This document shows, one piece after another, positions 16,373-24,469 of a stretch of 64,000 bases of DNA (position 1 is the first letter of the stretch; each line of letters opens with the position of its first letter). This stretch comes from Holophaga foetida DSM 6591 (GTDB taxonomy: Bacteria; Acidobacteriota; Holophagae; Holophagales; Holophagaceae), in the NCBI RefSeq assembly GCF_000242615.2, contig NZ_KI912268.1, positions 2,301,977-2,365,976 on the forward strand, in the 5' to 3' direction. The notes under the pieces are model-generated. The model had not been told where the DNA came from. It ran no database searches and saw nothing but the letters and a program-made list of their open reading frames with translations. Made by a program: the position numbers and the translations under genes.

Positions 16373-17112
16373 GCCTGATGCTGAGTTGCCAGGAGGTTGC
16401 CGAACTCCTCTCCGATTACTCGGAGGAGAGGTTGCCCGCCTCTTTGCGGCTGCGTGTGAGGCTTCACCTCTCCCTCTGCCACGGGTGCGCCGTCCTCCGA
16501 TCAACCTTGAACGTCACCCCCCGGGTCTGTCGGGAGGCCCTTACGGAATCCTTTCCCTCAGTGCCGCTGGAGGCCAGGGCCGCTCTGGCCAGGGCCCTGG
16601 CAGACCTGGGCCGCCCTCGCTCCGCCAAAGCCTTGGCCGTGGACCCTCCCCCGGTCGATCTGGCCGGGCAGGAGGACGCCCCCTTCCGATTTCTTTCCCA
16701 AGCCCGGGAGAGCCTCGCCCAGGGGCACATGCCTTCCGAGGCCCCCTATCTGCCGCAGGAAGTGCTCGCCCTCCTGCCACCCCCCTCCCAGTGGCCCTGG
16801 CGCACCCACCCCACCTCGCGCTCGGTGCTCCTATGTGAGGACCGCGGGGTCAGACTGACCCTGCTGCAGGCTCTGCCCGGCTATCAGCAACCCCTCCACA
16901 CCCACCTCGGATCCGAGAGCATCCTCGTGCTGGAAGGACATCTGGAGGATGGGGACGAGCTCTTCACCCGGGGGCGGTGGGCCCACCACCGGAACGGGAC
17001 CAGCCACGCCCCCGCCGCCCTGGGCTCTGGCTGCTGGTGTCTGATCCGGGAGGAAGGAACGGCCAGGACCTCCGGCCTCTTCCACCGAAACAGGAACCCC
17101 TTGGCGGCCTAA
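16369..17112 (+). CDS. ChrR-like anti-sigma factor with cupin domain
   Basis: A 247-residue protein with an N-terminal zinc anti-sigma motif (HLSLCHGC, about residues 32-39) and a C-terminal cupin domain containing HTHLGSESILVLEG and a later His (HRNGTSHAP). In Rhodobacter, ChrR uses the same two-domain layout to hold RpoE until singlet oxygen or organic peroxides release it. The middle region (70-130) is Ala/Pro-rich and probably a linker. It overlaps the sigma gene by 4 nt and its end overlaps the convergent aldolase by 4 nt. The inducing signal in this organism is unknown. Confidence 0.85.
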   Translation: MSLMLSCQEVAELLSDYSEERLPASLRLRVRLHLSLCHGCAVLRSTLNVTPRVCREALTESFPSVPLEARAALARALADLGRPRSAKALAVDPPPVDLAGQEDAPFRFLSQARESLAQGHMPSEAPYLPQEVLALLPPPSQWPWRTHPTSRSVLLCEDRGVRLTLLQALPGYQQPLHTHLGSESILVLEGHLEDGDELFTRGRWAHHRNGTSHAPAALGSGCWCLIREEGTARTSGLFHRNRNPLAA

Positions 17113-17780
17113 AGAAGCCTTGGACCCATGGCCGCCCGACGGACCCTCAGGACCTCCCGTTCTTCCGGCGGAAGCTCCGTGAAGCCCCCCAGGTCCTGGG
17201 CCGTCTTCAGGATCTGGCAGATATGCTCCAGCCGCTCCATCCCGTTGCAGGCCTCCTCCAGGCTTTCCCCCCAGGCGAGTCCCCCATGGCGGGCCAACGC
17301 CAGCAGGCGGTGGGCAGGGAGATGGGGGATCAGGCTTTCCCCCAGGGCCGGGGTGCCTGGCCGGGCATAGGGGACCACGGGGATGCGACCCGCAGCCAGG
17401 ATCACCTCTGGCATAGCACCTGAGGGCAGTTCGTCCCACTCCGGCCGGGCGAGGGTCCAGGCGATGGTGGTGGGCGGGTGGGCGTGGACCACACAACGGG
17501 CCTCGGGACAGGCCCGGTACACTGCCAGGTGCATCAGCCGCTCGCTGCTCGGGGAACCCAGGAGCACCTCTCCCTCCAGGGACAGCCAGGCCAAGTCCCC
17601 GGGCCGGAGCCCCCGCTTGCTCACACCGGAGGGAGTCATGGCGATCCGCCCATCCGGGAAGCGCCAGCTCACATTCCCGTCCCCCCCTGCCAGGAGATTG
17701 CGGGCATAGAGCCTTCGACAACTCTCGCAGATCTCCTGGAGGATCACTTCCATATCTTCGGCGGGGTGAGAAAGGTTCAC
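17109..17780 (-). CDS. Class II aldolase/adducin family protein
   Basis: A 223-residue member of the zinc-dependent class II aldolase family (fuculose- or ribulose-phosphate aldolases and epimerases, methylthioribulose-phosphate dehydratase). Zinc ligands are visible as VVHAHPPTT (His-x-His) and the third His in LALARHGGLAWG; the phosphate-binding region GGDGNVSWR and TPSGVSKRG are also present. Length fits single-domain members. The GTG start at 17780 has AGGAGG upstream. The substrate is not predictable from the motifs, and the neighbours (anti-sigma, hrcA) do not help. Confidence 0.85.
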   Translation of the reverse strand: MNLSHPAEDMEVILQEICESCRRLYARNLLAGGDGNVSWRFPDGRIAMTPSGVSKRGLRPGDLAWLSLEGEVLLGSPSSERLMHLAVYRACPEARCVVHAHPPTTIAWTLARPEWDELPSGAMPEVILAAGRIPVVPYARPGTPALGESLIPHLPAHRLLALARHGGLAWGESLEEACNGMERLEHICQILKTAQDLGGFTELPPEEREVLRVRRAAMGPRLL

Positions 17781-17788
17781 AGGTCCTC

Positions 17789-17818
17789 CTGACAGGTGGT
17801 ACGGAGTGAAAGTATAGT
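17789..17818 (+). promoter_or_regulatory. Candidate promoter of the hrcA-grpE-dnaK-dnaJ cluster
   Basis: CTGACA (17789-17794), 18 bp, TATAGT (17813-17818), close to the sigma-70 consensus, ending about 20 nt before the chosen hrcA start. No CIRCE element (TTAGCACTC-N9-GAGTGCTAA) is visible next to it. Confidence 0.5.
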
Positions 17819-17837
17819 TTTAAGGGAAGGCCTACTG

Positions 17838-18890
17838 GTGCCCCAGGTGAATCCAAACACTCCAACCCGCAGTGAATCTCTTCTCCGGACCCTCATCGAG
17901 GCCTATCTGGTGGAGGGTGAACCCGTGGGATCCCGCCTGCTGGCCAAGCGCTTCTCCGAATCCCTTTCCCCGGCCACCATCCGGAATGTCCTGGCAGACC
18001 TGGAGGAGGATGAGCTGGTTTCCCAGCCCCACACCAGCGCGGGGCGCGTGCCCACCGAGAAGGCCTACCGCTACTACGTCAACCGCTGGGTGCGCCCCCA
18101 GCCTCCCGGGCCGGACATGACCGCCAAGCTTTCCGTGGCTCTGGAAGGCCTGGACCGGGACCCCGAAGTATGGCTCCGCCACGCCAGCCGCATCATTTCA
18201 GAGGTCATGGGGGGGATCTGCATAGCCCTGCCGGTCCGCATGGCCGCCAGCCAGCTGGTGCGCCTCGAATTCGTCCCCATCGACCTCCGACGCATCGTGG
18301 CCATCTGGATCGGCACCTCCGGCAACGTGGAACACCAAATTGTTGAGAACACCTGGGGCTTCGACGCCAGTTCCCTGACCGAGCTTGGCAATTTCGCCAC
18401 CGCCCATTTCAAGGGACTCACCCTGAACGAGCTCCGCCAGAAGCTGCTTTCGGACCTCCAGGGCCAGGCCAACGAGGCAAGAGGGCTCTGGGCCCGCCTC
18501 GCCAACCTGGCTGAACACCTCGGAGAACCGGCCGGGGAGCCATCCGTGGTCGTGACCGGCCTGGGGTCCCTGGGCAAGACCCCGGAGTTCGGGGATCCCG
18601 GTCGTTTCCGCCACTTGGTGGAGGCCTTCGAGGGGCACCGCCGCCTGGCCCAGCTTCTCAATGCCTTTGCCCAATCCGCAACCCATGAGGTGCAACTCCT
18701 CCTGGGCTCCGAGAATCCGTACTTCCCCTCCATCCCCCTGGCCACGGCCATGCGTACGGTGTCGCTCCCGCAGAACGACCGGATCGCTCTGGCCCTGGTG
18801 GGGCCTCTGCGCATGGACTACACCCGGATGCTCGGGGGTCTGACCTGGATCTCCGAAGAAATCGATCAGCGAATTCACCGATCGCTCTAA
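17838..18890 (+). CDS. hrcA: Heat-inducible transcription repressor HrcA
   Basis: A 350-residue repressor that binds CIRCE operators and is kept active by GroEL. The N-terminal winged helix is recognisable (GEPVGSRLLAKRF, SPATIRNVLADLEEDELV, then HTSAGRVPTEKAYRYYV, the strongest HrcA signature). The middle GAF-like domain and C-terminal part follow the family. GTG at 17838 is chosen because GGGAAGG lies eight bases before it; the frame is open to GTG 17796, but that would place the promoter -10 inside the gene. It heads the chaperone cluster. No CIRCE is seen in the window, so its targets (probably groESL) lie elsewhere. Confidence 0.95.
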   Translation: MPQVNPNTPTRSESLLRTLIEAYLVEGEPVGSRLLAKRFSESLSPATIRNVLADLEEDELVSQPHTSAGRVPTEKAYRYYVNRWVRPQPPGPDMTAKLSVALEGLDRDPEVWLRHASRIISEVMGGICIALPVRMAASQLVRLEFVPIDLRRIVAIWIGTSGNVEHQIVENTWGFDASSLTELGNFATAHFKGLTLNELRQKLLSDLQGQANEARGLWARLANLAEHLGEPAGEPSVVVTGLGSLGKTPEFGDPGRFRHLVEAFEGHRRLAQLLNAFAQSATHEVQLLLGSENPYFPSIPLATAMRTVSLPQNDRIALALVGPLRMDYTRMLGGLTWISEEIDQRIHRSL

Positions 18891-18981
18891 TCGCTCTGAA
18901 TGTAGACTCTCTGCAGACCTTCAGACCATAAGCTTGCCCAACTTCCTTCCGGGCTCCCTTCCCATTAGGGGTTGACCCCCC

Positions 18982-18987
18982 TAGAAT
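18982..18987 (+). promoter_or_regulatory. -10-like hexamer directly before grpE
   Basis: TAGAAT six bases before the grpE ATG, with no Shine-Dalgarno sequence between them. This would place the transcript start at or beside the start codon (leaderless). It sits beside an inverted repeat, TAGGGG and CCCCTA arms within 18966-18983. No good -35 is present. Confidence 0.35.
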
Positions 18988-18993
18988 CTCCCC

Positions 18994-19707
18994 ATGACGC
19001 AGATCAATCCCAATCCCAGCGATAACCAGCCCGAGGATCCCCGTCCCCAGGACGGCGATATGACCGTGGACCTGACCCTAGACGGCCTGGAAGAGGTGGA
19101 CGATCTCCAGGCCCTGGCTGACGAGATCGCCGACAAGTCCCCAGAAGTCATGGAGGAGGAAGTCTCGAACTGTCCAGATTCCCTCCTGGCCAAGGAATTC
19201 GAGCGCAGCCTGGGGGAAGCCCAGGCCCGCATCCAGGAACTCGAGAAGCACGGGACCGAAATGACGGACAAGCATCACCGGCTTCTGGCGGATTTCGCCA
19301 ACTTCCGCAACCGCGCGTCCAGGGACATCCAGATGGCCGTGGATCTGGCGGAAAAGAAGCTCCTCCTGGAGGTCCTCCCTGTCCTGGACAGCTTCGAGCG
19401 TTGCCTGAGTTCCCAGTACCAGTCCATCGGGGACTTCCACGCAGGGGTCTCTCTAATAAATAAACAGTTTATTGATTCACTCAGGCGCCTGGGGGTGGAG
19501 AAGGTGGACCTGAAGCCCGGAGACCCTTTCGACGCCCAGAACACCGAGGCCCTGACCACCACCTGCGACCCCTCTCTGCCGGATGGCTCCATCGCCGCCG
19601 TCTTCGAGAACGGTTTCCTCCTGCGCAATAGCCTCCTCAGGCCTGCCCGGGTCGTCGTCAACCATGCCGAGCCCTCCCACCACGAGGACCCGGAAAGCAA
19701 CAGCTAG
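18994..19707 (+). CDS. grpE: Nucleotide exchange factor GrpE
   Basis: A 237-residue co-chaperone that releases ADP from DnaK. The acidic, disordered N-terminal 60 residues precede a long coiled coil (about 70-130, with ADFANFRNRASRDI, the family core) and the C-terminal beta domain with the GrpE signature around EALTTTCDPSLPDGSIAAVFENGFLL. It lies between hrcA and dnaK, the standard chaperone order in many phyla. The region before the ATG lacks a ribosome site and carries a TAGAAT hexamer, see the separate entry. Confidence 0.96.
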   Translation: MTQINPNPSDNQPEDPRPQDGDMTVDLTLDGLEEVDDLQALADEIADKSPEVMEEEVSNCPDSLLAKEFERSLGEAQARIQELEKHGTEMTDKHHRLLADFANFRNRASRDIQMAVDLAEKKLLLEVLPVLDSFERCLSSQYQSIGDFHAGVSLINKQFIDSLRRLGVEKVDLKPGDPFDAQNTEALTTTCDPSLPDGSIAAVFENGFLLRNSLLRPARVVVNHAEPSHHEDPESNS

Positions 19708-19730
19708 CCCTTTTCCTCCGGAGTCCGCCC

Positions 19731-21605
19731 ATGCCCGGTAAGCTGCTCGGGATAGATCTTGGAACCACCAACAGCTGTGCCTGCATCATGGAGGGCGGCG
19801 AGCGACGGGTCATCCCCAACCGTGAGGGCAGTCGCACCACCCCTTCGGTCGTAGCCTTCACCGACAAGGGCGATGTCCTGGTAGGACACATCGCCAAGCG
19901 ACAAGCCGTCACCAACCCCCAGCGGACGCTCTTTGCGGTCAAGCGCCTCATCGGCCAGAAATTCAGTGCTCCCAGGGTCCAGGAGGCCATCAGCCGCCTG
20001 CCCTTTCCGGTGGCCAAGGCTCCCAACGGAGATGCCTGGCTGGCGGTGGGGGACCGGGACTACGCCCCCCCCGAGATCTCCGCCATTGTCCTGCGAGCCC
20101 TGAAGCAATCCGCCGAGGCCTTCCTTCACGAAGAGATCGTCGATGCCGTCATCACGGTCCCAGCCTACTTCGATGACGCCCAGCGTCAGGCCACCAAAGA
20201 CGCAGGCCGCATCGCGGGCCTCAATGTCGTTCGGATCATCAACGAGCCCACGGCAGCGGCCCTGGCCTATGGCCTGGACAAGAAGGGAAAGCGCGAGGTC
20301 CTGGCCATCTGCGACTTCGGCGGCGGCACCTTCGACTTCACGCTCATGGAGATGAACGATGGTGTCTTCGAAGTGCTGGCCACTTGCGGAGATACCTTCC
20401 TGGGGGGCGAGGACTTCGATCTGGTGATCCTCCAGTGGCTGGTGGAGCGTTTCCTGGAGCAGACCGGCGTGGACCTCTCCAAGGACCGCATGGCCCTCCA
20501 GCGCCTCAAGGAGGCCAGCGAAAAGGCCAAGTGCGAGTTATCCACCCTCGACAAGGTAGACCTCCGCCTCCCCTTCATCGCCCAGGGTGCGGCGGGCCCC
20601 CTGCACCTGGAAGCCTCCCTGACCCGGGAGGAACTGGAGGCCATGGTCCGCTCCCTCGTGGATCGCATGATCCTTCCGATCCAGGACGCCCTGAAGGAGG
20701 CCAAGCTCCCCCCCGATCAGATCGACTCCGTGCTCCTGGTGGGCGGCCAGACGCGCATGCCCCTGGTCCAGCAGGTGCTGAAGAGCTACTTCAAGAAGGA
20801 GCCCAACCGGGACCTCAATCCCGACGAAGTGGTGGCCATGGGGGCCTGTATCCAGGGCGCTGTGCTCACCGGCGAGGTCAAGGACCTAGTGCTCCTGGAT
20901 GTGACACCCCTCTCCCTCGGCATCGAGACCCAGGGCGGCGGCTTCGTCAAAATCATCCAGCGCAACACCACCATTCCCACCCGGGATAGCCGGGTCTTCA
21001 CCACCGTCGTGGACAATCAGAGTCGGGTGGAGGTCCATGTACTCCAGGGTGAGCGCGAGCTTTCTGAGGCCAACAAGAGCCTCGGGCGCTTCGACCTCGT
21101 CAATCTCCCTCCCCTGCCCAAGGGGGTCCCCCAGATCGAGGTCTGCTTCGATATCGATTCCAACGGCATCGTGAAGGTGAGCGCCAAGGATCTCATGACT
21201 AACCTGGAGCAGAGCATGAGCATCCGCCCCAGTTCCGGGCTCTCGGAACTGGAAATCCAGCGCATGATCCGGGAGGCCCAGACCAACGCCGAGGCTGATG
21301 CCCAGCGCAAGGACGAACTGAAGTACATCGCCAGCGCCGAGGGTCTGCTCTTCTCCTGCGACAAGAGCTTCACGGAATGCGGAAAGTTCCTGCCGGAACC
21401 TGACCAGAACACAGTCCGGGACACCCTGAATGCCGCCCGTCAGGCCGTAGCCACCAAGGACATCGAGGCCGTCAAGAACTGCGAGAGCCAGCTGCTGGAA
21501 GTCCAGAAGCTCCTCACGAACGCAGTCCTTGCAGCCAGCGAGGCCATGATGAGCAGCCTCGACGGGGGCGACGCCATGGGTGGTCCCACTGGATTGAAGC
21601 TCTGA
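19731..21605 (+). CDS. dnaK: Chaperone protein DnaK (Hsp70)
   Basis: A 624-residue Hsp70. The ATPase domain begins [17 protein letters not shown], with the phosphate-2 segment [11 protein letters not shown] and the adenosine motif [11 protein letters not shown]. The linker and substrate-binding domain start at [17 protein letters not shown]. The C-terminal lid ends in GGPTGLKL and lacks the acidic EEV-type tail common in other bacterial DnaK proteins. Length is about 15 residues below E. coli DnaK. GGAG precedes the ATG. It is followed after 32 bp by dnaJ. Confidence 0.98.
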   Translation: MPGKLLGIDLGTTNSCACIMEGGERRVIPNREGSRTTPSVVAFTDKGDVLVGHIAKRQAVTNPQRTLFAVKRLIGQKFSAPRVQEAISRLPFPVAKAPNGDAWLAVGDRDYAPPEISAIVLRALKQSAEAFLHEEIVDAVITVPAYFDDAQRQATKDAGRIAGLNVVRIINEPTAAALAYGLDKKGKREVLAICDFGGGTFDFTLMEMNDGVFEVLATCGDTFLGGEDFDLVILQWLVERFLEQTGVDLSKDRMALQRLKEASEKAKCELSTLDKVDLRLPFIAQGAAGPLHLEASLTREELEAMVRSLVDRMILPIQDALKEAKLPPDQIDSVLLVGGQTRMPLVQQVLKSYFKKEPNRDLNPDEVVAMGACIQGAVLTGEVKDLVLLDVTPLSLGIETQGGGFVKIIQRNTTIPTRDSRVFTTVVDNQSRVEVHVLQGERELSEANKSLGRFDLVNLPPLPKGVPQIEVCFDIDSNGIVKVSAKDLMTNLEQSMSIRPSSGLSELEIQRMIREAQTNAEADAQRKDELKYIASAEGLLFSCDKSFTECGKFLPEPDQNTVRDTLNAARQAVATKDIEAVKNCESQLLEVQKLLTNAVLAASEAMMSSLDGGDAMGGPTGLKL

Positions 21606-21625
21606 AACCGCCTTCGCGGGTCTGC

Positions 21626-21631
21626 TAATCT
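21626..21631 (+). promoter_or_regulatory. -10-like hexamer directly before dnaJ
   Basis: TAATCT lies six bases before the dnaJ ATG and no ribosome site is present between dnaK and dnaJ. This suggests an internal promoter giving a leaderless dnaJ transcript. The same TAATCT-N6-ATG arrangement occurs before moaA. Confidence 0.4.
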
Positions 21632-21637
21632 GATTCC

Positions 21638-22807
21638 ATGACGAAACGGGACTACTACGAGATCCTGGGCGTGTCCAAGGACGCGTCCGTGGACGAGATC
21701 AAAAAGGCCTACCGCAAGCTTGCGATGCAATTCCACCCGGACCAAAACCCCGGGAACAAGGAAGCGGAAGAGAAGTTCAAGGAGGCCGCCGAGGCCTATG
21801 CCGTCCTGTCGGACGCCGACAAGCGTCGGAACTACGACCAGTTCGGCCATGCCGGAGTGGGCGGAGCCGGGGGGGGCGGCGGCTTTCAGTTCGACCCCAA
21901 CCAGTTCGCGGACTTCCAGGACATCTTCGGCAGCTTCTTCGGCGGAGGGGGCATCTTCGGAGACATCTTCGGCTCCGGACAGCGGCGTCGCGCCGGGGGA
22001 GCAGAACAGGGCTCCGACCTCCAATACACCCTCCGGGTGGATTTCAAGGAGGCTGTCTTCGGCGTGGAAGCCAAGGAGATCGAAATCCCCCGCATGGAGG
22101 CCTGCGACTCCTGCGGCGGAAGTGGCTGCGAGAGCGGCACCCGTCCCCAGGCCTGCCCCCAGTGCCGGGGCAACGGCCAGGTGGCCGTGCGTCAGGGCTT
22201 CATCCAGATGTATGTCACCTGCCCCCGCTGTGAAGGCCGGGGGCAGATCATCCCCAGTCCATGCACGAACTGCCGGGGCGAGGGGCGCATCCACCGCCGC
22301 AGCAAGATCAAGTTCAAGATCCCCGCTGGCATCGACCGGGGCCAGCGGCTCCGCCTCAATGGCGAGGGCGAGTCCGGCCGGAACGGGGGCGGCCGGGGGG
22401 ATCTCTACGTCGTATTCGACGTGGCCGGGGATCCGCTCTACGAAAGGGACGGATTCGACCTCCACCGGACCTTCGAGGTGCCCTGGCCGATCCTCACCCT
22501 GGGTGGCAACCTCCCCATCGAGACCCTCTACGGTCAGGACACCCTGAAGATCGCCCCTGGGACGCCAGGCGACAAGGTGGTGAAGATTCCCAACGCCGGT
22601 GTGCCCCGATTGAGGGGCGCAGGCCGCGGCGACCTATACTTGCACCTGAGGGTGGCGGTTCCCCAGAAACTGACCCCCCAGCAGGAACAGCTTGTGAAAG
22701 AATTGCTGGAAACGATGATCTCCAATGGACAGGCTCCCGAACAACCTGAAGGGTTCCTGGCCAAGGTCTTCGGGTCGGAAAAGAACAGAAAGAAAAAGAA
22801 GCGCTGA
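21638..22807 (+). CDS. dnaJ: Chaperone protein DnaJ (Hsp40)
   Basis: A 389-residue type I J-protein that stimulates DnaK ATPase. The J domain (residues 1-70) has the catalytic HPD in FHPDQNPG. A Gly/Phe-rich stretch follows (about 72-115). The zinc-binding region has four CxxCxGxG-type repeats: [24 protein letters not shown] and CTNCRGEG. Two C-terminal substrate-binding domains complete the protein, which ends in a Lys-rich tail (KNRKKKKR). The first cysteine repeat carries a Cys three residues after its Gly. It closes the chaperone cluster. Confidence 0.97.
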   Translation: MTKRDYYEILGVSKDASVDEIKKAYRKLAMQFHPDQNPGNKEAEEKFKEAAEAYAVLSDADKRRNYDQFGHAGVGGAGGGGGFQFDPNQFADFQDIFGSFFGGGGIFGDIFGSGQRRRAGGAEQGSDLQYTLRVDFKEAVFGVEAKEIEIPRMEACDSCGGSGCESGTRPQACPQCRGNGQVAVRQGFIQMYVTCPRCEGRGQIIPSPCTNCRGEGRIHRRSKIKFKIPAGIDRGQRLRLNGEGESGRNGGGRGDLYVVFDVAGDPLYERDGFDLHRTFEVPWPILTLGGNLPIETLYGQDTLKIAPGTPGDKVVKIPNAGVPRLRGAGRGDLYLHLRVAVPQKLTPQQEQLVKELLETMISNGQAPEQPEGFLAKVFGSEKNRKKKKR

Positions 22808-22854
22808 AAATCCCCCTCACCGGCTTGACAGTCCAACTTCCGAAAGGAGTTACC

Positions 22855-23679
22855 GTGCGCCGCAGCCTTGTCCTTCTCGCCCTTCCATCCCTTCTCACGG
22901 CCGCCCATCCGAGCGTCCGGGAGCTCAGCCTCAAGACCCCGGATGGTTTCACTCTCAAGGGCACCCTGACCGTGCCGGCCGGCCACGGCCGCCACGCGGC
23001 CGTAATCCTGGCCCACCAGTTCCAGTCCGATCGGGCCGGATGGGCACCCTTGGCCGAGCAGCTCCAGAAGCATGGCATCGCCACCCTGGCCCTGGACCTC
23101 AGGGGTCATGGCCAGAGCACGGACCACAATGGCGCAAGCTTGACGGTTGGTGAAGATTTCAAAGACTCCGCCAAACGGGTGGGCTTTGATCAGATCCCCC
23201 ATGACCTTGAGCTGGTGGCCGCCTGGCTCCGCAGGCAGCCAGGCATCGACGGTCGTCGCCTCGGCTTGGCCGGCTCAAGCGTCGGCGCCCTCTCCGCCCT
23301 CCTGGCCGCCCCCAAGGTCCACCCCATTGCCGTCCTGGCCCTCAGCCCCGCCGGAAACGCAGCATTCGGCGGAGACACCGAGGCGAGGCTCAAGGGCGCA
23401 GTGAACCATGCCCGGAGCGCGGTCTTCACCTTCGCCTCGGAAGAGGACGCTGACGCATGGCAGAACAGCAAGGCCCTGGCAGGACTGCCAGGGGTCTACG
23501 CAAAGGGTGTGGCTGGCAAGGCTCACGGATTCGAGTTTCTTGCATCCCACGGCGACACCATGACCGTCTTCTTTGCTGAATACCTCCGCAGGCGCGTCCC
23601 TCCCAAGCCCAAGGCTGAAGCCGCCAAACTGGAAGCGGCAGCTGCTCCCGCAGCCCCTGAACCCGCCAAGAAACCCTAG
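22855..23679 (+). CDS. Secreted or periplasmic alpha/beta hydrolase
   Basis: A 274-residue hydrolase of the dienelactone hydrolase/serine aminopeptidase-like group. The GTG at 22855 has AAAGGAGT upstream and begins a signal peptide (RRSLVLLALPSLLTAA). The catalytic nucleophile elbow is GLAGSSVGALS (GxSxG type), the oxyanion region is AHQFQSDRAGW and a late His lies in GKAHGFEFL. The C-terminus ends in a Lys/Ala/Pro-rich tail that is probably disordered. The substrate is unknown. A GC hairpin at 23701-23730 probably ends transcription. Confidence 0.8.
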   Translation: MRRSLVLLALPSLLTAAHPSVRELSLKTPDGFTLKGTLTVPAGHGRHAAVILAHQFQSDRAGWAPLAEQLQKHGIATLALDLRGHGQSTDHNGASLTVGEDFKDSAKRVGFDQIPHDLELVAAWLRRQPGIDGRRLGLAGSSVGALSALLAAPKVHPIAVLALSPAGNAAFGGDTEARLKGAVNHARSAVFTFASEEDADAWQNSKALAGLPGVYAKGVAGKAHGFEFLASHGDTMTVFFAEYLRRRVPPKPKAEAAKLEAAAAPAAPEPAKKP

Positions 23680-23700
23680 TAGCCCGCAAGCGGCACTGAG

Positions 23701-23730
23701 ACGGACGGAGCCCATTTGGCCTCCGTCCGT
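23701..23730 (+). terminator. Terminator-like hairpin after the hydrolase gene
   Basis: ACGGACGGAG (23701-23710), a 10 nt loop and CTCCGTCCGT (23721-23730) form a perfect 10 bp stem, followed by only a short T-rich stretch (TTTA). The weak U-tract makes this a moderate intrinsic terminator. Confidence 0.6.
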
Positions 23731-23731
23731 T

Positions 23732-23737
23732 TACAAT
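23732..23737 (+). promoter_or_regulatory. -10-like hexamer before cmk
   Basis: TACAAT six bases before an ATG at 23744 that opens a nine-codon ORF ending in a TGA that overlaps the cmk GTG (23770). No -35 of good quality and no ribosome site are visible. It may give a leaderless mini-ORF coupled to cmk. Confidence 0.3.
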
Positions 23738-23769
23738 AGGGCCATGAGCCAAGCTATGTGTGTGACCGC

Positions 23770-24429
23770 GTGAACCATCTGCCCCTGATTGCCCTGGATG
23801 GCCCTTCCGGAGTCGGGAAATCCACCACCGCCAAGCGGGTGGCCCTGGAATTGGGCTGGAACTACCTGGATACCGGAGCCATGTTCCGGGCCACAGCCCT
23901 GGCCCTTCACCGTGCCGGAATCACCCTCGAGGATGGATCCAGGCTCCAGCTCCTCCTGGACGGACTCCGCATCGAGCAGCGGGGCACCCGGGAGTTCCTG
24001 GATGGAGAGGATGTCAGCGAAGCCATCCGCAGACCGGACATCACCCGCATGGTCTCCTCCGTGAGCGCTGACGCCCGAGTCCGCCAGATGCTCCTGGAGC
24101 AGCAGCGGGCCATCGGTTCGCGGGGCAGCTGGGTCGTGGACGGGCGGGATATCGGCACTGTGGTCTTCCCGAATGCCTGCTGCAAGATCTTCCTCACCGC
24201 CAGCGTGGATGCCCGAGCCCGACGCCGTTTCCTGGAGCTTCGGAACAAGGGGAATGCGACCCCCCTTGAGGAGGTGGCCCAGGACCTGGAGCGGCGGGAC
24301 CACCAGGACACCACCCGGGCCATCGCCCCACTAAGGAAGGCGCCGGACGCCACCGAACTGGACTCCAGCAACATGAGCCTGGAGGAGGTGGTGGCCTGGA
24401 TCGTGCGCAATCACCGCGCCCACGCCTGA
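23770..24429 (+). CDS. cmk: Cytidylate kinase
   Basis: A 219-residue kinase that phosphorylates CMP and dCMP with ATP. The P-loop DGPSGVGKST is at the N-terminus, followed by YLDTGAMFRA (CMP binding), the VVDGRDIGTVVFP segment and RRDHQDTTR near the C-terminus, all diagnostic for bacterial Cmk. The start is uncertain: GTG 23770 gives the usual short N-terminus, while GTG 23758 is in frame. Neither has a ribosome site. A nine-codon ORF (23744-23773) overlaps the GTG at 23770 and might couple translation. Confidence 0.93.
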   Translation: MNHLPLIALDGPSGVGKSTTAKRVALELGWNYLDTGAMFRATALALHRAGITLEDGSRLQLLLDGLRIEQRGTREFLDGEDVSEAIRRPDITRMVSSVSADARVRQMLLEQQRAIGSRGSWVVDGRDIGTVVFPNACCKIFLTASVDARARRRFLELRNKGNATPLEEVAQDLERRDHQDTTRAIAPLRKAPDATELDSSNMSLEEVVAWIVRNHRAHA

Positions 24430-24469
24430 CCCGGCACCCTTCGGGCCCCCGCACCAGCCTCCTGCTAAG

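Noticed and set aside
17838..19000. Search for a CIRCE operator near hrcA and grpE
   Set aside because: No TTAGCACTC-N9-GAGTGCTAA or close variant is visible; HrcA probably acts elsewhere in the genome.
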